Source of the DNA: CAVSWN01 sp963770995
Lineage (GTDB): Bacteria > Acidobacteriota > Vicinamibacteria > Vicinamibacterales > CAVVIG01
DNA length: 64,000 bases
Direction: 5' to 3'
NCBI GenBank assembly: GCA_963770995.1
Contig: CAVYRS010000005.1
Span: 372,001-436,000 of the forward strand
Below the pieces are notes generated by a model. It saw only the letters and a list, made by a program, of their open reading frames with translations. It was not told where the DNA came from and made no database searches. Below are positions 55,528 through 64,000 of this stretch, in pieces. How positions within the stretch are numbered: the first letter of the stretch is position 1; each line of letters starts with the position of its first letter. A program made the position numbers and the translations under genes.

Positions 55528-55546
55528 ATAATCCTTACTGGATTAT
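55528..55546. promoter_or_regulatory. Operator-like palindrome just upstream of the pheA promoter
   Basis: ATAATCC-TTACT-GGATTAT is a perfect 7-bp dyad ending five bases before the -35 box on the minus strand. It also includes a TATAAT. Size and position suit a dimeric regulator. No regulator gene is adjacent. Confidence 0.5.
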
Positions 55547-55629
55547 AACAACAGACAACAGCTGACCCGGGCCCGTCGCCACGGCCGCCACTACGTGTAT
55601 CGGCCGCAATCGGTTCGGGCTGAACATCT

Positions 55630-56106
55630 TCAGGGTAAGCGCGCGAGAGCCGCCTTGCTCAGAGCCTTGAGCGCCTCGATCGCCTCCCCTTCCTTCCGGA
55701 CGACGATGTGCACGAGGGTCACGCCTTTGAGCACCTGGACTTCGTCGTGTCCGGCGCTGTACCAGCAGGCGCCGTCCCCGAGCCCCGCCAGTCCTCCAGT
55801 CTCCCGCTTCTCGCAGAGATTCCGGAATGTTTGCTTGAGCTTGGGGACACCGGCGGGCGCGACGCGCCAGACGTTGATCTGCACGGTATGGAGGCCTCGC
55901 CCCGAATACTCGCAACTCGACGCCGCGGCGCCCTGCACGATCGAGCGCCCCGCTACGGCCGACTTGCCGTCCCGTAGATCCTCGTCGAGCGCCGTTACGG
56001 CGTCCGTCTTGGTGATCACCAGGCATGCGTTGATCGGCTCCGGGGCCGGCGCGGATCGACCCTGCGGCAGAGCCAGCAGACCCAACATGGCGAGTAGTGG
56101 TCCCAT
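55630..56106 (-). CDS. Secreted protein of unknown function (DUF3558-like pattern)
   Basis: Intact, 158 residues. A signal peptide MGPLLAMLGLLALPQGRSAPA is followed by INACLVITKTDAVTALDEDLRDGKSAV, CEYSGRGLHTVQINVWRV, FRNLCEKRETGGLAGLGDGACWYSAGHDEVQVLKGVTLVHIVVRKEGEAIEALKALSKAAL. The four Cys (in NACLV, SSCEY, NLCEK and GACWY) probably form disulfides. The order start-Cys, C-x-Y, AGxGDxA, VxVxxG resembles small exported DUF3558-like proteins, but I cannot confirm it. The stretch 55547-55629 downstream has no other gene. Confidence 0.6.
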   Translation of the reverse strand: MGPLLAMLGLLALPQGRSAPAPEPINACLVITKTDAVTALDEDLRDGKSAVAGRSIVQGAAASSCEYSGRGLHTVQINVWRVAPAGVPKLKQTFRNLCEKRETGGLAGLGDGACWYSAGHDEVQVLKGVTLVHIVVRKEGEAIEALKALSKAALARLP

Positions 56107-56111
56107 CTCGA

Positions 56112-56667
56112 TTAGATCCTGGGCAACGTGACGCCGCGTTGCGCCTGATACTTCCCCTTCTTGTCCTTGTACGACCGCGCGCAGACTTCGTCGGCCTGGA
56201 AGAACAGCACTTGCGCGATGCCTTCGTTGGCGTAGATCTTGGCCGGCAGCGGCGTCGTGTTCGAGATCTCGATCGTCACGTGCCCTTCCCACTCGGGCTC
56301 GAACGGCGTGACGTTGACGATGATCCCGCAGCGGGCGTAGGTGGATTTGCCGAGACAGACCGTCAGGATGTCGCGCGGGATGCGGAAGTACTCGAGCGTG
56401 CTCGCCAGCGCGAACGAGTTGGGCGGAATGATGCAGACGTCGGCCTTGATGTCGACGAACGACCGCGGATCGAAATCCTTCGGATCGACGACGGTGTTGT
56501 AGACGTTGGTGAAGACCTTGAACTCGTCGCCGACGCGCACGTCGTAGCCGTACGACGAGACGCCGTAGGAGATCACGCCCGGCACGCATCTGATCGTCGA
56601 CGAACGGCTCGATCATCCGGCACTCGCGCGCCATGCGCGCGATCCACTTATCGGATTTGATGGACAC
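56112..56667 (-). CDS. dcd: dCTP deaminase (one frameshift)
   Basis: Converts dCTP to dUTP for dTMP synthesis. MSIKSDKWIARMARECRMIEPFVDDQM, then after one extra base near 56588 PGVISYGVSSYGYDVRVGDEFKVFTNVYNTVVDPKDFDPRSFVDIKADVCIIPPNSFALASTLEYFRIPRDILTVCLGKSTYARCGIIVNVTPFEPEWEGHVTIEISNTTPLPAKIYANEGIAQVLFFQADEVCARSYKDKKGKYQAQRGVTLPRI. The LGKSTYARCG, PLPAKIYANEGIAQ and YQAQRGVTLP text is the trimeric dUTPase-fold signature with the catalytic Glu. About 184 residues. Confidence 0.95.
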
Positions 56668-56670
56668 GGG

Positions 56671-56863
56671 TCACCGCCGGAAGAACGCCATGAGGAGCGT
56701 CAGGATGATACTCAGGAGGATCGACGTCGCGAGCGGAAAGTAGAACGAGAAGGATCCGCGCTTGATGTGAAAGTCTCCCGGCAATCGGAACAGCGGCAGG
56801 CCGAGCATGATCAGGAGCCCGAGCCCCGCGATGGCGACGCCGATGAGGAACAGCGTTTTGCAT
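56671..56863 (-). CDS. DUF2905 small membrane protein
   Basis: About 63 residues. The frame reads KTLFLIGVAIAGLGLLIMLGLPLFRLPGDFHIKRGSFSFYFPLATSILLSIILTLLMAFFRR. That gives two membrane helices around the GDFHIKRGxFSFYFP loop, characteristic of DUF2905. The initiator is one base out of frame (ATGCAAAACG, probably ATGAAAACG), an apparent insertion. Located between ndk and dcd, a common position for this family. Function unknown. Confidence 0.82.
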
Positions 56864-56877
56864 CCGACCCGACCACC

Positions 56878-57294
56878 TCACACCAGGTCCACGCCCGCGA
56901 AAAAATATCCGACTTCGTAAGCGGCCGTGTCGGGCGCGTCCGATCCGTGGGTCACGTTGCGTTCGATCGACTCCGCGAACTCCTTGCGCAACGTCCCCGC
57001 ATCGGCCTTCGCCGGATCGGTGGCGCCCATCAGCGTCCGCCATTTCTTGATGGCCTCGGGCGCCTCGAGCACCATCACGATCGCCGGGCCGGACGACATG
57101 AACGACGTGAGGCTGGCGAAAAACGGGCGCTGGCGATGGACGTCGTAAAAGCCCTCCGCTTCCTTCTGTGACAGGTGGACACGGCGCATGGCACGGATCT
57201 GGAATCCCTCAGCTTCGATGCGGTCGATGATCCGGCCCGCCACGTGTCGCGCGACGGCATCCGGCTTGATTATGGCCAACGTGCGTTCGATCAT
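56878..57294 (-). CDS. ndk: Nucleoside diphosphate kinase
   Basis: Intact, 138 residues. MIERTLAIIKPDAVARHVAGRIIDRIEAEGFQIRAMRRVHLSQKEAEGFYDVHRQRPFFASLTSFMSSGPAIVMVLEAPEAIKKWRTLMGATDPAKADAGTLRKEFAESIERNVTHGSDAPDTAAYEVGYFF. The catalytic His is in NVTHGSDAP. It transfers phosphate from ATP to other NDPs, balancing (d)NTP pools with the dcd product two genes downstream. Its start faces the small plus-strand gene at 57338. Confidence 0.97.
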   Translation of the reverse strand: MIERTLAIIKPDAVARHVAGRIIDRIEAEGFQIRAMRRVHLSQKEAEGFYDVHRQRPFFASLTSFMSSGPAIVMVLEAPEAIKKWRTLMGATDPAKADAGTLRKEFAESIERNVTHGSDAPDTAAYEVGYFFAGVDLV

Positions 57295-57337
57295 CGCGCG
57301 ATTATAGCAGTCGCAACCTCAGCAGCAGGGAGAGCTC

Positions 57338-57529
57338 ATGACTCCGATGGCGTCCAAGATGCGAAACGATCCCGACATCCACAAAGGCGCCATCGAAGGC
57401 GACCGCCCGACCGACGAACAGATCGGGAATCCACACGGCCCGGGAGTCGATGAAGAAGGTCTGCCGGATGATCCCGTCGCGACCGCAGAAGACAAGATCG
57501 GCGCGAACGAGGATGAGACCGAAGGCTGA
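57338..57529 (+). CDS. Small acidic hydrophilic protein
   Basis: 63 residues with GGGAGAGCTC upstream of ATG, a fair ribosome site. MTPMASKMRNDPDIHKGAIEGDRPTDEQIGNPHGPGVDEEGLPDDPVATAEDKIGANEDETEG is rich in Asp, Glu, Gly and Pro with no hydrophobic core, so it is likely disordered. I recognise no family. It lies head-to-head with ndk. Confidence 0.5.
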   Translation: MTPMASKMRNDPDIHKGAIEGDRPTDEQIGNPHGPGVDEEGLPDDPVATAEDKIGANEDETEG

Positions 57530-57822
57530 CGCAGTTGGTGCAGCGGCGAAGGACAGCCATCTTGCTCGCGAGCCGGGTCGTCAGGCCGGAAAAACGCTGC
57601 TGCGCTTGATGTCCTTCCGCTGACGCGGCGGTTCTCCGGTGGTTGCCGCGCCATGCGATCAACTAGTATCGCCTCGATAACTCGCGAGACTCCGGTGACA
57701 TACCGCCGAACCGCCGCGATCGGTCGCTCCGCAACGTTTTTCATGTCCCTAACGGCCTGACTCGCACGGCTCGCTCCGCGAGACGGCTGCCCTTCGCCGC
57801 TCTCCCGTGCTGCGCCGCGGGT
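57530..57822. other. Noncoding stretch before the structured element
   Basis: No convincing gene. A minus-strand open frame crosses it but has no recognisable domain. GC-rich dyads around 57765-57802 (GCTCGCT, CGCCGCT) have inverted partners beyond 58072 (AGCGGCG, AGCGAGC) and may be outer parts of the next element. Confidence 0.5.
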
Positions 57823-58066
57823 CGGTGGGAGCCCTCGAGCGGCGACGCGTGATCCGCGCGTGACTGCGTCAGAGGAAAAACGCGAGCCGGAGGCTCACCG
57901 GCCGCGTCGATCGTGCAAGGGTCACCCCAGCCTCCCGCTTACCCAGACGATGCCTGTTCCTGGTAGATGTTGCGAGTGGGTGAATCGACGCGGTCTGCGA
58001 AAGCTCGTGCCGCAGGCCGCGTTTTCCACGCGCGGATCCCGCGGCGCCGATTGAGGGCTCCCGCCG
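57823..58066. ncRNA. Candidate structured RNA / long nested inverted-repeat element
   Basis: A 244-nt region closed by CGGTGGGAGCCCTC (57823-57836) pairing with GAGGGCTCCCGCCG (58053-58066), 14 bp with one G-U. Inside it: GATCCGCGCGTG (57851-57862) with CACGCGCGGATC (58027-58038), 12 bp perfect; GAAAAACGCG (57875-57884) with CGCGTTTTC (58018-58026); hairpin GAGCC-GGA-GGCTC (57884-57896); CCGCGTCGAT (57902-57911) with ATCGACGCGG (57984-57993), 10 bp perfect; and hairpin CTGCG/CGCAG (57995-58015). The arms nest consistently, as in a multibranched RNA. Strand cannot be decided. It lacks tRNA, RNase P, SRP or tmRNA hallmarks that I can see; it may instead be a nonautonomous mobile element. Confidence 0.55.
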
Positions 58067-58088
58067 AGCGTAGCGGCGCGTCAGCGAG

Positions 58089-59123
58089 CTAGCGCAGACC
58101 CTCCATGATTTCTTCCAAGGCCTCCGGCCCCGGTCGAACCCTGTCGAGCGGCAGCGTCGCGAGCGGTTCGTCGACGACGTCGAGCAGCGTGAGGAAGTCG
58201 TCGCGGTCGGGTTCGATGTAGATCAGGCCGGTCGCGAACTCGCCGCGGCGGGCGGTTTCGTGCAGGCGCTTGAGCGCCGAGATCTTGTCGGTCGGGTCGT
58301 AGTCCTCTTCGAGCTTCTTCAGATACAGCTTCGACCCGTCGTGCATCGTCACTTCCTGGGTCGTGCCCGGCTCGTAGTCCACGGCAATGTCTTCGAAGAA
58401 CGGCACGAAGCTCGACCTCTTCGACCGGGTCGTCGTGCTCCTTCACGTAGGCGTAGCTCTTGGTCGAGCCCTTCGTGATCGTTGAAGGTGACGCAGGGTG
58501 AAATGACGTCGAGCATCACCGTGCCGCGGTGCGCGAGGGCGGCCTTCAGCAGCGACAGGAGCTGTTTCTTGTCGCCCGAGAACGACCGCGCCGACGAACG
58601 TCGCGCCGAGCTCGATGGCCAGCGCGCAGGTGTCGATCGGCGGCAGGTCGTTGATCGACGCCGGTCTTCAGCTTCGAGCCGAGGTCGGCGGTCGGCGAGA
58701 ACTGCCCTTTCGTCAGGCCGTAGCAGCCGTTGTCCTCGATGATGTAGATGATCGGCAGGTTGCGGCGCATCAGGTGCACGAACTGGCCGATGCCGATGGC
58801 GCCGGTGTCGCCGTCGCCGCTGACGCCGATGGCGATCAGCTTCTTGTTCGCCAGCATCGCGCCGGTGCCGACCGACGGCATCCGCCCGTGGACGGCGTTG
58901 AAGCCGTGCGAGCCGCCCAGGAAGTACGCCGGGCTCTTGCTCGAGCAGCCGATGCCCGACAGCTTGATCGACCTGCCGCGGATCCACGCCCATCTCGAAG
59001 AAGGCGTCGATGATGCGCTCGGAAATCGCGTTGTGGCCGCAGCCGGCGCAGAGCGTCGTCTTGCCGCCCTTGTAGGCTGACGGTTCGAGCCCGATTCGAT
59101 TGACCTTGAGTCGGTGTCGCCAT
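58089..59123 (-). CDS. korB: 2-oxoacid:ferredoxin oxidoreductase beta subunit (frameshifted)
   Basis: The TPP-binding subunit. NRIGLEPSAYKGGKTTLCAGCGHNAISERIIDAFFEMGVDP holds CxGC for the [4Fe-4S] cluster. MPSVGTGAMLANKKLIAIGVSGDGDTGAIGIGQFVHLMRRNLPIIYIIEDNGCYGLTKGQFSPTADLGSKLKTG holds GDGD...N for TPP/Mg. Then FVGRSFSGDKKQLLSLLKAALAHRGTVMLDVISPCVTFNDHEGSTKSYAYVKEHDDPVEEV and PFFEDIAVDYEPGTTQEVTMHDGSKLYLKKLEEDYDPTDKISALKRLHE. The class with CYGLTKGQFSPT is usually 2-oxoglutarate:ferredoxin oxidoreductase. Indels near 59085, 58980, 58940, 58665, 58590, 58480 and 58410. Confidence 0.92.
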
Positions 59124-59127
59124 TGAT

Positions 59128-61022
59128 CTATTCTCCACCCGCCGATGCCCGCGCTGACGCGCGGACGGTCTTCTTCGCCACTTCGAACCCTTCCTGCGCC
59201 AGCACGTCGTCGGTGATGCTGCGGGCGTCGATCGGCAGCCCGTTGTAGTGCAGCACGCTGCGCAGCTTGGTCTGCTGCTCCGGCGTCAGCTCCAGCTTCA
59301 TCAGCTGCAGGAGCTGCGCGTCGCGATTCTGCTCGATCGACGTAGACGCGCTCGTGCGCGTCGACGAACGCCGCCAGCTCCTCGTTGAACGGATAGCGCG
59401 CGCAGCCGGAAGTAGGACGTCTTCGACGTCGGACTCTTCGCGAAGCTGATCGCGGCTCTCGCCGATCGCCCAGTGCGACGTGCCGTAGCCGATGAAGCCG
59501 ATCTTCGCGTCCGCGACCCGATCGATCTCCGGCCTCGGCACGAAGCGGCGCGCCGTTTCGAACTTGCGCGCCAGGCGATCCATGTTGTCCACGTAGTCGT
59601 CGGGCCGCTCGCTGTACTGGCCCTTCGGCGTTGTGGCCGGAGCCGCGCGCGAAGTAGACCGGCATGCCGTCGCCGGGAATCGTGCGGTACGGAATCCCGT
59701 CGCCGTCGACGTCCTTGTAGCGGCCCCACGCGCCGAGCTCCTCGAGCTTCTCCTCGGTCAGGACCTTGCCGCGGTTGATCGGCTCGTCGGGATACTCGAA
59801 GCCGTCGGACATCCAGTTGTTCATGCCGAGGTCGAGATCCAGCATCACGAACACCGGCGTCTGGAAGTGCTCGGCGAGGTCGAACGCCTCCTGCGCCATC
59901 GTGAAGCACTCTTCGACGGACGCCGGGAAGATCATGATGTGCTTCGTATCGCCGTGCGAGAGGAACGCGGTCGACAGCAGATCGCCCTGCGCCGTGCGCG
60001 TCGGCAGGCCGGTGGAGGGACCGACGCGCTGCACGTCGAAGATGACCGCCGGCGATTCGGCGTAGTACGCCAGGCCGGCGAACTCGGACATCAGCGAGAT
60101 GCCCGGACCAGCGGTCGCCGTCATCGCGCGCGCGCCCGCCCAGCTCGCGCCAATCACCATGCCGATCGAGGCGATCTCGTCCTCCGCCTGCACGATGGCA
60201 AACGTCGCCTTCCCCGTCTCGTTGTCGACGCGGTACTTCTTCATGTACCCGATCAACGACTCGCACAGCGACGACGACGGCGTGATCGGATACCAGGCGA
60301 CGACCGTGACGCCGGCCATCATGCAGCCGATCGCGGCGGCGGCGTTGCCGTCGATGATGATCTTGCCCGCCGTCTCGTTCATCGGCTCGATGAAGAACGG
60401 ATCCTGCTTCGTGAAGTTCGCCTCCGCGTAGTCCAAGCCGGCCTTCGAGCGCGCCGACGTTGAGCGTGACGGCCTTCGCCTTCTTGCCAAGCTGCTTGGC
60501 GAGCGCCTTCTCCATCAACGCGAGATCGATCCCGAGCAGCTTCGCCAGGACGCCGTCGTAGATCATGTTGCGCACGAGGCGGCGCAGCTTGGCGTCGGGG
60601 CAGACCGGCGCGACGAGCTTGTCGAAGGGCACCGGGTAGAAGATCAGATCGTTGCGGAGCGCGTTCAGCTTCAGCGGCTCGTCGTAGACGACCGCCGCGC
60701 CGGGATCCAGCGTCAGCACGTCTTCCTTCGCCGTCTCGGCGTTCATCGCGACCAGGAAATCGATTTCCTTCTTGCGCGCGATGTAGTGCTGCTTGCTGGC
60801 GCGAATCGTGTACCACGTGGGCAGGCCCGCGATGTTCGAAGGGAACATGTTCTTGCCCGACACCGGGACGCCCATCAGGAGAATCGACCGCAGGAGCACG
60901 AGATTGGCGGTCTGGCTCCCGGATCCGTTGACCGTCGCGACTTGAATGCTGAAATCGTTCACCACGCGCTGCCGGCCGGCGGGCGCGCGCTGCTCTTGAA
61001 CGGCTAGATCGGTCGGTGACAT
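59128..61022 (-). CDS. korA: 2-oxoacid:ferredoxin oxidoreductase gamma-alpha fusion subunit (frameshifted)
   Basis: The start ATG 61022 has GAAGGA eight bases upstream. Residues about 1-190 are the gamma domain (FSIQVATVNGSGSQTANLVLLRSILLMGVPVSGKNMFPSNIAGLPTWYTIRASKQHYIARK). The alpha domain follows: GKIIIDGNAAAAIGCMMAGVTVVAWYPITPSSSLCESLIGYMKKYRVDNETGKATFAIVQAEDEIASIGMVIGASWAGARAMTATAGPGISLMSEFAGLAYYAESPAVIFDVQRVGPSTGLPTRTAQGDL, ending FVPRPEI, AKIGFIGYGTSHWAIGESRDQL, LELTPEQQTKLRSVLHYNGLPIDARSITDDVLAQEGFEVAKK. With korB it makes 2-oxoglutarate decarboxylation reduce ferredoxin. Indels near 60440, 59630, 59405 and 59340. Confidence 0.93.
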
Positions 61023-61163
61023 TCTAAAGTCCTTCAACGTATGGGGATAGCAGGTTAGACCAGCGCAAAAAGTATATCACGCGGATAGATGAGGCTCGAC
61101 CGTCAGCATCCGAGCCGTCTGACACCTCGGACGTAGGTCGGCATCTGACAGTCGAAAACTCTC

Positions 61164-63829
61164 ATGGTATTCTCGCCAAAGTCCCACGTGGCCATCAACG
61201 CGTCTCTCCCGCTCTCGCGCAGCGGTGCGTCCCGTCCTGTACCGAACGACCGCCGTCCGCGGCGTCTCGAGCTCGCCGAGCCCGACGCCCCGTGGGTGGA
61301 AGTGCTCCGGCGCGCGGCGCTCGTGGTGTTTCCCGCGCTCGTCGCTCTTCAGCATTGTCGTGCCGTGGCTGGCGGGGCGCATCGTTCTGGACAGTCGTCA
61401 TCGCGTCGCTCCCGCTCTTCTTCGTGATCGCGGGCTATCACCGGTGGCGGCGGATTTGTCCGCTCGCGGGCTTCGCGCAGCTGCCGGTGCGCTTCGGTCT
61501 GGGCGGCCGCCGCCGCGCCGGACCGTGGATGCAGAAGCATTTCTACCACGTCAGCTTCGGGATGCTGGTGTTCTCGCTCTGGGTCCGCCTCGTCGCCACC
61601 AACGGCGACGGCTACGCGCTCGCCATTTTCCTCGTCGCGCTCGCGCTGTTCGCTCTCCTGACGGATTCGGTGTTCACCGGCAAGACCTGGTGCAACTACG
61701 TCTGCCCGATTGGGTTCGTCGAGAAAATCTACACCGAGCCGCGCAACCTGCGGCCGACGGTCAACTCTCAGTGCGGGAAATGCACCGCGTGCAAGTCGTC
61801 GTGCCCCGACATCAACCAGGAGAACACGTACTGGAAGGAAGCGCTGTTGCCGGCGAAACGCCACGTCTACTTCGCCTTCCCCGGCGTCGTGTTCACGTTC
61901 TACTTCTACTATTTCCTGCAGGCGGGCACCTGGGAGTACTACTTCGGCGGCCGCTGGACGAATCAAATCGGCCTCGTCCGCACGGCCTTTCTACCCGGCG
62001 TCGACGCCCAGACCGCGGGCTTGTATTTCCTGCCGAGTGTGCCGCGCGCCCTCGCCGCCGCCGCCACGCTCGCGCTCGGCGCGCTCGTCAGCTTCGCCGT
62101 GTTCGCGACCGTCGAGCGGGTCGTCGGCTCATGGCTGATCAAGACCGGACGCGCCGCCGACCACGCCGCAGTGCGCCACGTGATGTTCACGCTGGCGGCG
62201 TTCGCGGCGTTTCTGACGTTCTACTCCTACGCCGGCGCGCCGACGCTGCGCCTCGTACCCAGCCTGTCGCACTTCTTTCAGCTGCTCGTCGTGACCACGG
62301 CGTCGCTCTTCCTCATGCGGCGCCTGCTGCGCCGGCAGACCGGGTTCGTCGAGGAAACGCTGGCGCGTCAGATCATCGCCAAGTGGCCGTGGACCGACAC
62401 GCCGGCGCCGCGCGATCTGCGCGAGGCGTTCATCATCCATCGCGTCCGATCGCAGTCGCACGAGGAGGCGCGGACGCGGGCGCTGCAGTTGTACAAGGAC
62501 GCGGTGCGCGAATCGGTCAACAGCGGGATCGTGTCGCGCGGGGAAATCCATCGGCTCGAAGCCATTCGCGATCAGATGCACATCTCGCAGACGGATCACG
62601 AACGCATCATGGCCGAGCTCGCCGAGGAAGATCTCTCGACGCCGCAGGCGCTCGTCGTCTCGCCCGAAAAGCAGCTGCAGCTGGCGACGTATGGCCAGGC
62701 GCTCGCCGCGCAGCTGGCCCGCCAGCGCGCGGGCACGACAGCGCTCGACGACAAAGTGCTGCGCGCGCTGCGCGAAGAATACGCGGTCAGCGAGGAGGAG
62801 CACGCCGCCGTGCTCGATCGCCTCATTCGCCGCGACGAGGGGATCGCGGCGCATTTCCTCGACGTGCCGATGGCCATCGAGACGGCGCAGATCGCCATGG
62901 AGCACCTCGAGCCGCTCACCTCTCCGGCCGCACGGTTCCTGAAGTTCCTGCTGCAGCGGCGATCGGAGCGCATGGCCGACGGTCTGCTGAGCACCGTCAG
63001 CATCAACTCCGCCGAATCCGCCGCGCTCCGCGAGGAGTTGGTCTCGCACAGCCGCGACGCGCGGTCGGCGGCCCTCGCCCGCGTCGGCGCACGCTGCTCG
63101 CAGGCCGTGTGCGATCGTTTGACGGCAGCCCCGAAGATGGTCCGCGAGGAGGCCGACAGCCACCCGCAGCTGACCTACTGCCTGCGGCGCACCGCGGTGT
63201 GTCCCGATCCGTTCGTGCGCGCCGCGGCGCTCTACCTGCTCGAATCGCTCGACGAAGCCACTGACGCCGATTACGCCGCCCTCGAGCACGACGACTACTC
63301 CGTGGTCCGCGAGATTGCGATGCGCGGCCGCCGCCGGCTGGCCGGCCACTCCGATCAAATCGAGCCGACCGAGATCGCCAAGATGATCGGGCTGAAGGCG
63401 GTGCAGATCTTCGACGTCCTCGAGCCCGAAGATCTCGCCCTCCTCGCCCGCGAGAGCCGCGAGTCGTGGTTCGCGCCCGACGACGTGCTGTTCCGCGAGG
63501 GCGATATGGGCGACGAGGCCTTTGTGCTGCTGGCCGGCGAGGTGTCGGTGCGCCGCCGCGACGGCACCGTCGATCGCGTCGTCGCCGTGGAGGGGCCGGG
63601 GAGCGTCATCGGCGAGCTCGCCGTCCTGGATCCGGCGCCGCGCAACGCAACGGTGATCGCGGGAGTTGCCGGCGTGCACGCGATGCGGTTGTGCGGGAAC
63701 TCGTTCCGGCGGGCGATGGCTGCCAGTCCGGCGGTGTCCGAGGTTATCATTCGCATGCTGGCGCGGCGTGTTCGCGCTCAGGATCCGAGTACGAAGCCTG
63801 TCGCCGATCCAACCTTGCAAAGGAGATGA
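61164..63829 (+). CDS. Membrane polyferredoxin fused to a C-terminal cyclic-nucleotide-binding domain
   Basis: About 880 residues. The N-terminus (MVFSPKSHVAINASLPLSRS, then EVLRRAALVVFPALVALFSIVVPWLAGRIVLDS) needs two indels near 61345 and 61390 to join the clean frame. That frame has helices TVVIASLPLFFVIAGYHRW and YALAIFLVALALFALLTD, NapH/NosR-like CP motifs (RICPLAGF; WCNYVCPIGF) and a ferredoxin-like CGKCTACKSSCPDINQEN. Four further helices follow, then a helical/HEAT-like region (about 420-700), and a CRP-type cNMP-binding domain at the C-terminus (LFREGDMGDEAFVLLAGEVSVRRRDG, GPGSVIGELAVLDPAPRNATVIA). A CTGACA-17-TATTCT pair at 61145-61173 overlaps the ATG, so the start may be downstream. 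Likely a redox sensor or electron conduit. Confidence 0.75.
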
Positions 63830-63831
63830 CG

Positions 63832-64000
63832 ATGTCCGCAAAACGTGTCTGTGCGTTGATCCTGTTCCTCGCTGCGGCCGTGCCGGCCGCCGCGCAGCCG
63901 CCGGCGCCGCCGAATCCGCCGATGACGTCGCCGCCAATGGGGCCGTCGCCGAAAGCGACGGTTCGCGATGGCAAGACGCTCTATCAGCGGATCGGCGGGT
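63832..64000 (+). CDS. Secreted group 1 truncated haemoglobin, N-terminal fragment
   Basis: The ATG lies two bases after the previous stop, with AGGAG at 63821-63825 as ribosome site. MSAKRVCALILFLAAAVPAAAQ is a signal peptide, followed by a Pro-rich linker (PPAPPNPPMTSPPMGPSPKATVRDG) and KTLYQRIGG, the opening of group 1 truncated globins (usually followed by a YDAIAA-type helix). The haem-binding part is outside the window. Co-transcription with the polyferredoxin-cNMP gene suggests oxygen or nitric oxide chemistry. Confidence 0.6.
   Translation, partial: MSAKRVCALILFLAAAVPAAAQPPAPPNPPMTSPPMGPSPKATVRDGKTLYQRIGG

Noticed and set aside
57319..57744. 141-residue minus-strand ORF opposite the small acidic gene
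   Set aside because: No recognisable domain, overlaps the better-supported 63-residue gene, no ribosome site.
57860..58054. 64-residue ORF inside the structured element
   Set aside because: It lies wholly within the paired arms, is Arg/Pro-rich and has no ribosome site.

Overview
The window looks like a chromosomal segment of an Acidobacteriota bacterium, probably close to Vicinamibacteria. This is inferred from several signs: high GC, two large Ser/Thr kinases fused to WD40-like propellers, a VWFA-domain protein of the acidobacterial type, a Sig-70_X6-like ECF sigma factor, a carboxypeptidase-regulatory/TonB-receptor N-terminus, and a bc complex built with a multihaem cytochrome. Most genes lie on the minus strand. 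No rRNA, tRNA, CRISPR array, prophage or complete insertion sequence was recognised.

Layout. 1-2.2 kb: the end of an MlaE-type permease and uvrB. 2.2-9.6 kb: accessory genes, comprising a PQQ-type sugar dehydrogenase, an ECF sigma factor, a small HExxH peptidase, a stub of a TonB receptor, a kinase-propeller and a VWFA protein. 9.8-25.9 kb: housekeeping genes, comprising a DHH phosphoesterase, a trans-sulfuration enzyme, a patatin-like membrane protein, greA, an rRNA methyltransferase, rarA, a formamidase-family enzyme, a shrunken DUF885 gene, a STAS protein, a trypsin-like protease, mutL, corA and ppdK. 26-37.4 kb: glyS, glyQ, recO, an outer-membrane protein, era, a CorC-type transporter, ybeY, phoH, aspS and hisS. 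37.5-40.5 kb: gamma-carbonic anhydrase, a remnant of an ABC exporter with a cNMP domain, a radical SAM enzyme and a glycosyltransferase. 40.6-47.4 kb: a respiratory cytochrome bc operon (HEAT protein, Rieske, split cytochrome b, small subunit, octahaem cytochrome c). 47.5-50.8 kb: a second kinase-propeller and an outer-membrane barrel. 50.8-55.5 kb: ilvBNC and pheA, with a promoter, leader and terminator before pheA. 55.6-58.1 kb: a secreted protein, dcd, DUF2905, ndk, a tiny acidic protein, then about 560 noncoding bases holding a long nested inverted-repeat structure. 58.1-61.0 kb: 2-oxoacid:ferredoxin oxidoreductase korAB. 61.2-64.0 kb: a polyferredoxin/cNMP-binding fusion and the start of a secreted truncated haemoglobin.

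Two overall features matter when using this annotation. First, many conserved genes are broken by single-base indels, while other genes are perfectly open. The pattern (essential genes broken several times each) points to uncorrected long-read sequence rather than decay, so coordinates for those genes span the whole locus across frames. Second, the gaps between genes are unusually rich in hairpins built from tandem short words and their inverted copies (for example CACGAAG, ACGAACC, GATGGCT, AGAAGTC). Several sit inside operons, and some supply codons to gene ends.

How the genes work together. Central carbon and redox metabolism is represented by ppdK, korAB and the bc complex, and amino-acid synthesis by ilvBNC, pheA and the trans-sulfuration enzyme. 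Translation is represented by glyQS, aspS, hisS, era and ybeY; DNA repair by uvrB, mutL, recO and rarA; and nucleotide metabolism by dcd and ndk. The best candidates for new biology are the structured element at 57.8-58.1 kb, the pheA leader, the intercistronic word-repeat hairpins, the octahaem coiled-coil cytochrome, and the polyferredoxin-cNMP fusion.
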